Below the pieces are notes generated by a model, which made no database searches, was not told the DNA's origin, and was given only the letters and a program-made list of their open reading frames with translations. Of a stretch of DNA of 64,000 bases, positions 48,446-62,413 are shown in pieces. The number at the start of each line of letters is the position of its first letter. The first letter of the stretch is position 1. Made by a program: the position numbers and the translations under genes. Source of the stretch: Deinococcus sp. QL22 (GTDB taxonomy: Bacteria > Deinococcota > Deinococci > Deinococcales > Deinococcaceae); assembly GCF_023370075.1 (NCBI RefSeq), contig NZ_CP097149.1:2478001-2542000 (forward strand), written 5' to 3'.

Positions 48446-49606
48446 TCAACTCCCCAGCAAACTCAGCCCATACGCCGTATACGCCGCTTCGTCGCTCGGC
48501 GGGTGCGTCAGCCCTGCGCGGGCGTCCCTCAGCAGGCGTTCCAGCGGTAGCGCAGGCGTCAGGGCCGCGCCCCCAGCCGTCCGCACGGCCAGGTCGGTGG
48601 CGCTCACGGCGGCATTGGTGGCATAGGCTTTGGCCGCACCGATCAGAGGCACAGCGGCGCCGTCTGGCTGAGCGTCCCACTGCTGCGTGGCGGCATGCAA
48701 GAAGGCGCGGGCGGCATGCAGGTCAGCCGCGATTCGGCCTATATTTTCCTGCACACGGGGCAGCGTGGCAATCGGCGCACCCAGCGCGGTGGGCGTGCGC
48801 TGGTGGGCGTAGGCGGTCAGCGCGTGCAGGGCGGCGAATCCTACACCCAGATAGGTCGCGGCGATGGCTGTCCAGAACCACGCGGCACTGGCTGGATGCC
48901 CGCTGCTGGGAGGGGCATGCAAGCGGGCCGCCGCGCCGTCAAATACCACATCATGGCTGCCGCTGCCGCGGAGGGCCAAAGCACCCGTCCACGTCGGCTC
49001 TATCGTCACGCCCGCCCCCTTCAGGTCTACCAAAAAGCGCCCGACCTGCCCATCGGGGGTGGCGGCGTTCACCAATGCAAAGTCCAGCGCCCGCGCTCCG
49101 GTGGCCCAGGTTTTGCGCCCACTGATTTGCCAGCCGCCCGCTGGGTCGGACGTGGCGGCGGTGCGTGGCAAGCCTCCGCGAGAAGGGCTGCCCAGTTCGG
49201 GTTCGCTGGCCAGCGCATTCAGCAGCTTTCCGGCAAGGCTGGCGTCGGCCAAAGCGTTCAGCAGTTCGTCGGGCAGGGTGCGCCCCCCAAACGCCGCACC
49301 CACGATATGCCCGTGCATCGCCAGAATCAGAGCCAGTCCCGCGCCCGCTTCGCCCAACGTCGCCTGTGCCGCCGCAAATTGCGTGAGGCTCGCGCCCAAA
49401 CCACCCTCTGCAGCAGGCAGGGTCAGGCGGGCGTATCCGCTGCGGCGTAAGGCTTCGGCAGCGCCCCCGGTTACGTCCTGCGTGGCCTCGCACTCGTCGG
49501 CGTATTGGGCAATCGCCTGTGCCGCCCGCCCAGTCACGGCTTGCTGCTCGGCGGTCAGGTCGGCGGTGGGGGAGAGGGTGGAGGCAGTCACAGGCCAAGT
49601 TGTCAC
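48446..49606 (-). CDS. acyl-CoA dehydrogenase-like flavoprotein
   Basis: The product of about 386 residues has the ACAD fold: LTLPAAEGGLGASLTQFAAA, the FAD-contacting WQISGRKTWATGARALDFAL and LALRGSGSHDVVFDGA. The C-terminal helical part (AAVSATDLAVRTAGGAALTP) follows the DszC/XiaF-like group of flavin monooxygenases more than classic dehydrogenases, since the catalytic Glu position is not obvious. The start is GTG 49606 or GTG 49591; a longer frame upstream runs into the PfkB gene and lacks family sequence. It may be co-transcribed with that gene. Confidence 0.8.
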   Translation of the reverse strand: MTTWPVTASTLSPTADLTAEQQAVTGRAAQAIAQYADECEATQDVTGGAAEALRRSGYARLTLPAAEGGLGASLTQFAAAQATLGEAGAGLALILAMHGHIVGAAFGGRTLPDELLNALADASLAGKLLNALASEPELGSPSRGGLPRTAATSDPAGGWQISGRKTWATGARALDFALVNAATPDGQVGRFLVDLKGAGVTIEPTWTGALALRGSGSHDVVFDGAAARLHAPPSSGHPASAAWFWTAIAATYLGVGFAALHALTAYAHQRTPTALGAPIATLPRVQENIGRIAADLHAARAFLHAATQQWDAQPDGAAVPLIGAAKAYATNAAVSATDLAVRTAGGAALTPALPLERLLRDARAGLTHPPSDEAAYTAYGLSLLGS

Positions 49607-49677
49607 ACGGCAAGCTATCCCGTCAGGCACAGTTCCGACAGTTCTTTTCCAGACAGATGGCCTGCCTCGCCACACTT

Positions 49678-50340
49678 CTAGGAGGCGAAGGTGCAGGCCA
49701 GCCGCAACGCTTCCCGCGCCGAATATCCACCAAAATAGGCCCACACAAACGCCGAAAGTAGGGTGTCGCCTGCGCCGTTAGTGGAAACGACAGGGCGGGT
49801 CGGCACAACAAGCTGATGGTGCGGAGCCTGCCCCCGTTCCGACATCAATGCTCCCTCTGCGCCTAACGAAATTACGATAATGGCCGGGTCACACCTCTGG
49901 CGGTAGGCCCGGAGCGCGTCTAGGGGGGGCATGGTCAGGTATTCGGCACTCAGCAAAAGTACGTCGGCATGGGCCAAAAAGGGTTGGTCATAGGGGTGCG
50001 CGGGGCCGGGAGTGGCCTGCAAATCGGTTACGATGGGCACGCCCGCTTCACGCGCCAATGGCAATAGTGGGCGCGTCCAGCACACAAACGCGAATGCCAG
50101 TGTCGCACGTAACAGTTCCCCGGCGGGATCATTTCCGGCAAAGGTCAGCAGGCCCGGATCGGCCCCCAGCCGTGCCAGAGCGTGCGCCACGTTGAACCCC
50201 ACCCCGCTGACGCCAAGCGTGAGGCCGTGCGAATAGGCGGTGTTTTCAACGTCGGGCAGCGGCAAGACAGGGGCCTCTAGATGAAACTCTGCGTTGGTAT
50301 TTCCCGCCACCAGCACACGCAGGGGAGGGGAACTGGACAT
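49678..50340 (-). CDS. shortened PfkB-family sugar kinase
   Basis: The 220-residue product has the PfkB opening VLVAGNTNAEFHLEAPVLP, the GVGFNVAHALARLG hinge and the C-terminal VVSTNGAGDTLLSAFVWAYF with the catalytic Asp. Between FAGNDPAGELLRATL and FVCWTRPLLPLAREAG about 60-80 residues expected in this family are missing, and the end (LRLACTFAS) stops 30 or so residues short. It is thus probably a decaying relative of a full kinase. TAGCCT ends 5 bases before ATG 50340, so it may still be transcribed. Confidence 0.65.
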   Translation of the reverse strand: MSSSPPLRVLVAGNTNAEFHLEAPVLPLPDVENTAYSHGLTLGVSGVGFNVAHALARLGADPGLLTFAGNDPAGELLRATLAFAFVCWTRPLLPLAREAGVPIVTDLQATPGPAHPYDQPFLAHADVLLLSAEYLTMPPLDALRAYRQRCDPAIIVISLGAEGALMSERGQAPHHQLVVPTRPVVSTNGAGDTLLSAFVWAYFGGYSAREALRLACTFAS

Positions 50341-50345
50341 GGCTT

Positions 50346-50351
50346 AGGCTA
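50346..50351 (-). promoter_or_regulatory. -10 box TAGCCT of the PfkB-like gene
   Basis: TAGCCT ends 5 bases before ATG 50340. The divergent gene at 50426 has its own promoter 37 bases away. Confidence 0.45.
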
Positions 50352-50387
50352 GCGCGGGCTTGGCAGCCTGGGCCTTTTCCCACCCCC

Positions 50388-50416
50388 ATGACACTTAGCC
50401 CAAAACAGAATATACT
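50388..50416 (+). promoter_or_regulatory. promoter of the 152-residue protein gene (leaderless)
   Basis: -35 ATGACA (50388-50393), a 17-bp spacer and -10 TATACT (50411-50416), which ends 9 bases before ATG 50426. Each box is one base off consensus. Confidence 0.75.
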
Positions 50417-50425
50417 AGCCTCACT

Positions 50426-50884
50426 ATGTCCTACACTCCGCGTGACTCCACGGCCAGAGACTCCGCCCGCCGCGTCATTCAGGCCCGCTTCCGCGCCAGT
50501 GTGGACAGCGATGTGAGCGGCCTCGCGGCCCAGCACTGCTTCGAGCGCCAACTGCTGACGCCCGACGGCATCCCCGCCGCGCAATTGTGTATCGGCAGCC
50601 ATGAGGCGGTGACGCACCTGATCTGGCATTCCTTTTCGCCAGCGTGGGAAGGCGTGGTGTACATCTACGACGGCTTCCGCACCGAGCAAAACCGTTACCT
50701 GCACGCCAAGTTGCACCTGACTTTGGCCCTGGCCGCAGCAGGTGACGAGGCCACACCTGGCGTCAAGGCCGCGCTGATGGCCACCGAACGCGCCCTGCAC
50801 ACGCTCTGGCTGGCGTGGGCGGGGCATCAGGCCACCACGACGGACGCTCTGGCGCGGGCCGTGACTGAATTTGGCGATCTTTAG
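50426..50884 (+). CDS. conserved-looking protein of unknown function (152 residues)
   Basis: The product begins MSYTPRDSTARDSARRVIQA and is soluble, with a mixed alpha/beta composition (YIYDGFRTEQNRYLHAKLHL, then helices ALMATERALHTLWLAW). No domain was recognised and no membrane segment is present. A strong promoter lies directly in front, and a 9-bp hairpin follows 137 bases downstream. The opposite-strand frame (50246-50992) has no sensible product. Confidence 0.7.
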   Translation: MSYTPRDSTARDSARRVIQARFRASVDSDVSGLAAQHCFERQLLTPDGIPAAQLCIGSHEAVTHLIWHSFSPAWEGVVYIYDGFRTEQNRYLHAKLHLTLALAAAGDEATPGVKAALMATERALHTLWLAWAGHQATTTDALARAVTEFGDL

Positions 50885-51253
50885 GGTGAAGACCAGGCTG
50901 GCAAGTGGTGCGTGGGAAGGGCGTGGTGGACGTGGGATTTGGGCTTGGGGCTGGGAATGTTGAGAATAGTCGTCAGAACACCTGGGGTTCATAACCTATA
51001 GCTCGGGGCAAGCCACGCCCGCCGCATCCTGCCAATTTGGGGGATGCGGCATGACATTTTCGTGCTCTGCTTGGCCCGGCATCCTGTGCCTTTATGCCGC
51101 CCCTGCCGCCGAGGTTCGTGATAAAACTAGGGGCGTATCACAGCTCAATTTCCGCACAGGTTGTACGGCAAGTTCGTTTGGCCCCTCTCTTTTTTTCCTG
51201 ATGCTCGTGCTGTTTTTCACGAGCTTGCACGAATACAGGAGAGTTTGGGACCC
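50885..51253. other. intergenic stretch upstream of the nuo operon
   Basis: It holds a hairpin GCCGCATCC/GGATGCGGC (51021-51029, 51042-51050), a probable terminator of the preceding gene (T-rich ATTTTC follows), and nearer nuoA an inverted repeat GCTCGTG/CACGAGC (51203-51209, 51218-51224). The nuo promoter must lie here; TTGCAC at 51225-51230 is a possible -35, but no clear -10 was found. No gene is recognised. Confidence 0.5.
51021..51060 (+). terminator. probable terminator before the nuo operon
   Basis: A perfect 9-bp stem GCCGCATCC/GGATGCGGC with a 12-base loop, followed by ATGACATTTTC; the T-run is imperfect. Confidence 0.55.
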
Positions 51254-51260
51254 TAGGAGG
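51254..51260 (+). promoter_or_regulatory. Shine-Dalgarno TAGGAGG of nuoA, aimed at a non-canonical start
   Basis: TAGGAGG lies 8 bases before ATC 51269 but 32 bases before the first ATG (51293). No ATG, GTG or TTG is in frame between them, and an in-frame stop at 51254 closes the frame further upstream. Confidence 0.6.
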
Positions 51261-51268
51261 GCAGTCTT

Positions 51269-51625
51269 ATCGAATACGCGAATTTTGTCATCATGCTGCT
51301 GATCGCTGTCGGGATTGGCGTGCTGGCCGTCGTGGTCAGCGCCATCCTTGGGCCGAAAAAAGCCAGCCGCGCCAAACTGATGGCCTACGAGAGCGGCAAC
51401 GATCCCGAAGGCGGCGTGGGCACGGGCCAGCGCTTTCCGGTTCACTTCTACCTCGTCGCCATGCTGTTCATCATCTTCGACATCGAAACCGCCTTCTTTT
51501 ACCCGTTGGCGGTGGCCTACCAGAAGCTGATTCCCTTCGCCTTCTTCGAGGCGCTGGCCTTCGTGCTTTTGCTGCTGGTGGGCTACTACTACATCCTGCG
51601 AAAAGGGGTGCTGGAGTGGGCGTAA
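51269..51625 (+). CDS. nuoA: NADH-quinone oxidoreductase subunit A
   Basis: NuoA is a three-helix membrane subunit at the hinge of complex I. The frame reads IEYANFVIMLLIAVGIGVLA, then the conserved loop YESGNDPEGGVGTGQRFPV and VAMLFIIFDIETAFFYPLA. With ATG 51293 the protein has 110 residues and loses the start of its first helix; with a start at ATC 51269 it has 118 residues and the strong Shine-Dalgarno is at the right distance. Non-canonical starts have been reported in Deinococcus, so the ATC start is preferred but unproven. It is the first gene of the nuo operon. Confidence 0.88.
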   Translation: MEYANFVIMLLIAVGIGVLAVVVSAILGPKKASRAKLMAYESGNDPEGGVGTGQRFPVHFYLVAMLFIIFDIETAFFYPLAVAYQKLIPFAFFEALAFVLLLLVGYYYILRKGVLEWA

Positions 51626-51664
51626 CGGCGGCCCGGCAGTGAGTGCTGCGCCGCATAACACACC

Positions 51665-51748
51665 TCTAAGAGTCTGAGAACAGCACACGGCTCTGGCAAT
51701 CCCACACTCTTGATGCTCAGGCCCAGACCTTTAGTCCCTTAGACAAGC
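51665..51748. repeat. heptamer repeat arms between nuoA and nuoB
   Basis: CTAAGAGTCTGAGAA (from 51665) and the inverse CAGACCTTTAGTCCCTTAG with AC (51724-51744). The arms lie in the 151-base gap of an otherwise tight operon. Confidence 0.55.
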
Positions 51749-51776
51749 ACCCTAGATCCGTACCAGAGGTACACGT

Positions 51777-52309
<533 letters not shown>

Positions 52310-52313
<4 letters not shown>

Positions 52314-53083
52314 CGGGCGGCAACGATGGCTCCGGCGGCGGCAACAGCGAAAAACTGACCGGGCGCAACGCGAGCATGCAGAGTTCTCAGAGCCAACCGG
52401 TGCGGCCTGTGGCAGAATCTCGGCCCGCGCCCACCGACGACCCCAGTGTGGGACGGCATTCGCTGGCCGCGCAGGGCCTCAATCCCACCGACCCACGCGA
52501 CGTGAAACCGCTGATGGCCGCGCTGGGCCTGACCGAAGACGACGCTGCCGAACCCACCGCTATCGTGCCCGCCGAGCAACTGCGCGAAGTCGCCATGCAA
52601 CTCAAAGCTCGCGGCTTCATGCTGATGGACACGGTGGGCATCGATTACAGCGCCTACACCAGCCCCCGGCCCAAGCGTTTTGCCGTGCTACACAACGTCT
52701 ATCACCCCGATGACCACCGCCGGCTGTTTTTGCGGGTGTGGCTGCACGACAGCGAACCGCTGGACAGCCTGTATCCGGTCTGGAAGGCAGCCAACTATCT
52801 GGAGCGCGAGGTCTATGACCTGATGGGCGTGGAATTCGTGGGCCACCCCGACCTCCGCAAAGTGCTGACGCCGGATGATCTTGAAGGCCACCCGCTCCGC
52901 AAGGATTTTCCGCTGGGCGAAACGCCGACGCTGTTCCGGGAAGGCCGTTTCCTCGATCCAGCCACCTTCCGCGCGGGCCTGAGCGGGCAGCAACGCGGCC
53001 TGACCGGCTACCGGGGAGAACTGCGCCGGGGCCAGGGCGAAGACCGGATGCCGCCGGTGATGCCGGAAGGTGGGCCGAAGTGA
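52310..53083 (+). CDS. nuoC: NADH-quinone oxidoreductase subunit C
   Basis: NuoC is part of the peripheral arm, next to NuoD. The product of about 257 residues starts with a Ser/Gly/Pro-rich stretch of about 60 residues that is longer than in most homologues, then the 30-kDa domain with [40 protein letters not shown] and [20 protein letters not shown]. The start GTG 52310 overlaps the nuoB stop (GTGA); GTG 52301 and ATG 52376 are alternatives. Confidence 0.93.
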
Positions 53084-53113
53084 GCGGGATTGTGAGTGGG
53101 ACGGCGCGAAGGG

Positions 53114-53175
53114 CGTCTAAGGGTCCAAGGACAAAGCAAACCCAGATGCCGACGCACCAGCACCTTGGACCTCAG
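53114..53175. repeat. heptamer repeat arms between nuoC and nuoD
   Basis: CGTCTAAGGGTCCAAGGAC (from 53114) and the inverse CACCTTGGACCTCAG (53161-53175). With the copy between nuoA and nuoB this is the second repeat inside the operon. Confidence 0.55.
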
Positions 53176-53189
53176 CCGGAGGGAAGTGT

Positions 53190-54421
<1,232 letters not shown>

Positions 54422-54425
<4 letters not shown>

Positions 54426-54853
54426 CAACCGGCTCAACAGTACATCCATTTTTTCCTGAGCATATACAAGTCAGTCGTCGGATATGGCGGCAAGAAATTG
54501 ATATATCGGGTTGGACTGTACCTTTCGACATTCGTGTCGAGAACCTTTCAGACCCGCAGGCTTTAACAATCACGAATTTTTTGAGCCACGTGCAGAAACA
54601 CGAGTTTGATTGTCGTTCAGAGATAGTAAAAGATGTCCTGGTAGATGACAAGTGGGCGGAATTCTGTAATGTAGTCCAACCGTCAATAGGTGCGATGCTT
54701 GAATCGATGACTTTGAAGTGCGTTATTTATTCTGACGCCACCGAAAATTTCTGGAGCTTTATAGTTTCATACCACACCCCATTATTTGACGTTTTCAGTG
54801 TAAGTGGTTGGTACGGTACTGACGGTCAGTTTTTACATGCCGAGATCGAGTGA
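54422..54853 (+). CDS. unrelated 143-residue protein inside the nuo operon
   Basis: The frame starts GTG 54422, overlapping the nuoD stop by 4 bases (GTGA), and ends immediately before the ATG that can begin the nuoE frame. The product ([20 protein letters not shown]... [20 protein letters not shown]) is soluble with alternating beta-strands and no known complex I similarity. Its base composition is clearly more AT-rich than the nuo genes around it, so it is probably a recent arrival. The style recalls small immunity-type proteins, but no family was identified. Confidence 0.65.
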
Positions 54854-54865
54854 ATGGAGGCTCTT

Positions 54866-55476
54866 TTGAGTTACTTTGCAGACAAACAACCCCTCGTGGC
54901 CGATATTTTCAGCCGCTATCCGGCCTCGCCGCAGGGCCGCCGCTCGGCGCTGATGCCGCTGCTGCGTGAGGTACAGAACGCGCACGGCTACGTGTCCGAG
55001 CCGCAGATGGCTGAAATTGCTGCCCTGTGTGGCACGACGGCCACCGAAGTTCGCAGCGTCATGAGCTTCTATTCGACCTACCACACGGTTCCTACGGGCA
55101 AATATCATCTGCAAGTCTGCTCCACGCTGATGTGTTCCTTGGCGGGCAGCGACGAACTGTGGGATCAACTTGTAGAGACGCTGGATGTGCAACCTGGTGA
55201 AGTGTCGCCCGATGGCCGATTTAGCGTGCAGAAGGTGGAATGCCTCGGCTCCTGTGGCACGGCCCCCATGATGCAGATCGGCGATGAGGGCTACTACGAA
55301 AACGTGACGCCTAGCAAGTGCGCCCGCATTCTGGCCGCCCTGCACGCCGACGCGCCGCCCGCGCCCGACAATCTGGTGCCCGTGACCGTGAACGCCGAGG
55401 GGCGGCAAACGCTGGCCAACGGAGAAATGGTCGGGGCCAGCATCGGCGGCCTTTCTCCCCTGACCGGAGGCGCCGC

Positions 55477-55480
<4 letters not shown>
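54866..55480 (+). CDS. nuoE: NADH-quinone oxidoreductase subunit E (24-kDa)
   Basis: NuoE carries the [2Fe-2S] cluster N1a in the NADH module. The product shows the ligands in [14 protein letters not shown] and [21 protein letters not shown], after the helical [25 protein letters not shown] (54856-54860) lies 5 bases before TTG 54866, which is preferred; ATG 54854, abutting the cargo gene's stop, would add four residues. Its end overlaps nuoF by 4 bases. Confidence 0.94.
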
Positions 55481-59023
<3,543 letters not shown>

Positions 59024-59024
<1 letters not shown>

Positions 59025-60196
59025 TGCCAGATTGGATTATTCAACTGCTGATTACGCTGCTTAAGGGTGTGGGCGTGGCACTCGGTCTGCTGACCACCTT
59101 CGCCTACATGACCCTGATCGAGCGGCGGCTGTTGGCCCGCATGCAGATTCGGCTGGGGCCAAACCGCGTCGGCCCGATGGGACTCTTGCAGCCCCTCGCT
59201 GACGCCATCAAAAGCATTTTTAAGGAAGACCTGACGGTGACGCTGGCCGACAAGCTGGTGTACACCCTCGCGCCGATTATTGCCATCGGGTGTGCGCTGA
59301 CCGCGTTTGGTGGCCTGCCCGCTGGCCCTGCCGGAAGCCTGTTCGGGGCCGATCCGTGGGTGTACAACCTCGATGCCGGACTGCTGGCGCTGCTGGCGAT
59401 CACGTCTATGGGCGTGTACGGCATCTTCCTCGGCGGCTGGGCGTCGGGCAGCAAATACCCAATTTTGGGCGGCCTGCGCTCCAGCGCCCAGATGATTTCC
59501 TACGAACTCGGCATGGGCCTCAGCGTCCTTGGCCTGCTGATGCTCGTCGGCTCCACGTCCTTTCACGCCATCACCAACTGGCAGGCCAACAGCGGCTGGC
59601 TGATCATGTTTCAGCTCACGGCCTTTGTACTGTTCCTGATCAGTTCGTTTGCCGAAACCAACCGCACGCCCTTTGACCTGCCGGAAGCCGAGCAGGAAAT
59701 CGTGGCGGGCTACCTGACCGAGTACAGCGCGATCAAGTGGGCGCTGTTTCAGATGGCCGAATACGTGAACATGATCACGGCGTCGGCAGTCATGGCGACC
59801 CTGTTTTTCGGCGGCTACCGGGGGCCAGCGTTCCTGGAGGGCCTGATCCCCGGCATCGCCAGTTGGCCCTTTATCTGGCTGTTCGCCAAGATCGCCGCGT
59901 TCCTGTTCCTGTTCATCTGGGTGCGCGCTACCCTGCCCCGCCTGCGCTACGACCAGCTGATGCGCTTTGGCTGGAAGCTGCTGCTGCCGGTGGCCCTTGC
60001 CAATACGGTGCTGACGGCGGCCATTATCGCCTTTTCCACGGGCCGGGTGCGCGTCCTGCTCCTCGTTCTGTTGGGCGTTACAGGTGTGGCCCTGCTTATC
60101 GGCTTCAGCGACCGGATGCGCGTGCTGTGGACGGCTCCCACCGTACGGCGTGAAGACGCCAACCTGTCTCCTGCGCGGCCTGCTGGGGGAGACTGA
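59024..60196 (+). CDS. nuoH: NADH-quinone oxidoreductase subunit H
   Basis: NuoH is the eight-helix membrane subunit lining the quinone tunnel. The 390-residue protein shows [52 protein letters not shown] and [19 protein letters not shown], all conserved. ATG 59024 shares a base with the nuoG stop. Its own stop is followed at once by the ATG of an unrelated gene, which separates it from nuoI. Confidence 0.96.
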
Positions 60197-60865
60197 ATGC
60201 CTGAGGCATTTAAAATCACCAGTTTTGTTCCGGCGTCTGCTCCTCTCCGTGGGCCGATCACTAAATTCGGCGGACAGCCCCTCTGGATGAAGGACACCCA
60301 GTGGCCCCTCAGCAAAGCCACTGCAAGGCCGCTCCGGTTTATTGGGCAGATTGATCTGACTCAGCCCGGACTTGGTTTGAATGATCCGACGATGGCTTAC
60401 CTCTTTGTCGAAATCTACGACCAACAGGACGATAAATACTACGAAGAAAATTTTGCGGTCATCTTGCAACCTCGCCTCAGTATCGGCATGGGGGGGCCAG
60501 TTGGCCCAGTTGCCACTGAACAGGAATGGCTGCTAGACGGCAAAGTTGTGAACGAACCCGATTGGGCAGAAATGTCTGAGCGGCATTCCACGGCATTTGA
60601 AGGATCAGACGAAGATTTTGAAGCCCATACCACCGCTTTTGGTGGCCCCAAATTGGGCGGTACGCCCATAGCGCCGGAAGAAATTTCCTTGCCCGCTGGA
60701 TCAGAGGCAGGCTGGCAACTCCTATTGCAACTGCCGGAGCATGAGCTGGACAGCGACAATCCCGACAACGTCCCTTTTGTTATGGATTACGGCGATGGTG
60801 GAACAGGTTGGTTTCTGCTCAGCAAGAATAAAAAGGAGGCGCGATTTGCATGGATGAGCAATTGA
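60197..60865 (+). CDS. DUF1963 (YwqG-like) protein inside the nuo operon
   Basis: The 222-residue soluble protein carries the DUF1963 signature: ITKFGGQPLWMKDTQWPLS, then RPLRFIGQIDLTQ, later GWQLLLQLPEHE and MDYGDGGTGWFLLSK. DUF1963 proteins have no agreed function; several are encoded beside toxin or secretion genes and are suspected to be immunity or binding proteins. The ATG directly follows the nuoH stop, so it is co-transcribed. Like the frame at 54422, it is less GC-rich than the nuo genes and probably inserted later. Confidence 0.8.
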   Translation: MPEAFKITSFVPASAPLRGPITKFGGQPLWMKDTQWPLSKATARPLRFIGQIDLTQPGLGLNDPTMAYLFVEIYDQQDDKYYEENFAVILQPRLSIGMGGPVGPVATEQEWLLDGKVVNEPDWAEMSERHSTAFEGSDEDFEAHTTAFGGPKLGGTPIAPEEISLPAGSEAGWQLLLQLPEHELDSDNPDNVPFVMDYGDGGTGWFLLSKNKKEARFAWMSN

Positions 60866-60937
60866 GACTCTCGCCCCCATTTTTCCTACCGACCACGACT
60901 CACTCACGACTCACTCGTTTTACTGCCGGAGGCAACT

Positions 60938-61473
60938 ATGGGCGTCCTTGAGATCGCCAAGGGCATGGGCATCACGCTCGGCAAACTGTTTCAAAAGCCC
61001 GTAACTGTCAGCTACCCCGAACAGCGGGCCACCCTGCAACCCCGTTTTCGTGGGCGGCATGTGCTGACCCGGCACCCCGGTACCAACCTGGAAAAATGCA
61101 TCGGCTGTAGCCTGTGCGCCGCCGCCTGCCCCGCCTACGCCATTTATGTAGAGGCCGCCGAAAACGACCCCGCCAACCCCACCAGCCCCGGCGAACGCTA
61201 CGCCAGCGTGTACGAGATCAACATGCTGCGCTGCATTTTTTGCGGCATGTGCGAGGAAGCCTGCCCCACCGGAGCTGTCGTGATGGGCAATGAATTCGAA
61301 ATGGCCGATTACCGATACGGCGACTTCGTGTACGCCAAAGAAGACATGCTGGTAGGCGTGGAAGGCAGCCTGCCCCAGCGGCGCGAGGCCGCCCGCAAGG
61401 GTCAGCCAGTGCGCCTCGGCTTCAAGGTGGAAGGCGGTCCAAGAGCCGAATTGGAGGGGGTGACTTACCCTCT

Positions 61474-61477
<4 letters not shown>
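60938..61477 (+). CDS. nuoI: NADH-quinone oxidoreductase subunit I
   Basis: NuoI carries clusters N6a and N6b between NuoG and NuoB. The 179-residue protein has the two ferredoxin motifs [20 protein letters not shown] and [32 protein letters not shown] precedes ATG 60938, a clear Shine-Dalgarno that restarts translation after the DUF1963 gene. Its end overlaps nuoJ by 4 bases. Confidence 0.96.
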
Positions 61478-62102
<625 letters not shown>

Positions 62103-62103
<1 letters not shown>

Positions 62104-62405
62104 TGGTTCCCACCACGTATTACATCGCCCTGTCCGGCATCCTGTTCGCACTGGGCATGATCGGCGTGCTGACGCGCCGCACCGCCATCATGGTGTTCCT
62201 GAGCGTCGAACTGATGCTGAATGCGTCCAACATCGCGCTCGTCGCCTTTGCCCGCTCGTGGGGCGACCTGACCGGCCAAACCGCCGTGTTCATCGTCATG
62301 ACGCTGGCCGCCGCCGAAGTCGCCATCGGCCTCGCCATCATCATCGCCATCTTCCGCAAGCGCGAAACCACCAACGTGGATGATCTCGCGACCCTCAAAG
62401 GCTGA
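62103..62405 (+). CDS. nuoK: NADH-quinone oxidoreductase subunit K
   Basis: NuoK is a three-helix antiporter-like subunit. The 100-residue protein shows [40 protein letters not shown] (with the buried Glu) and [20 protein letters not shown]. Length matches the family exactly. It overlaps nuoJ by one base and nuoL follows 8 bases after its stop. Confidence 0.96.
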
Positions 62406-62413
62406 GTGGCAGT

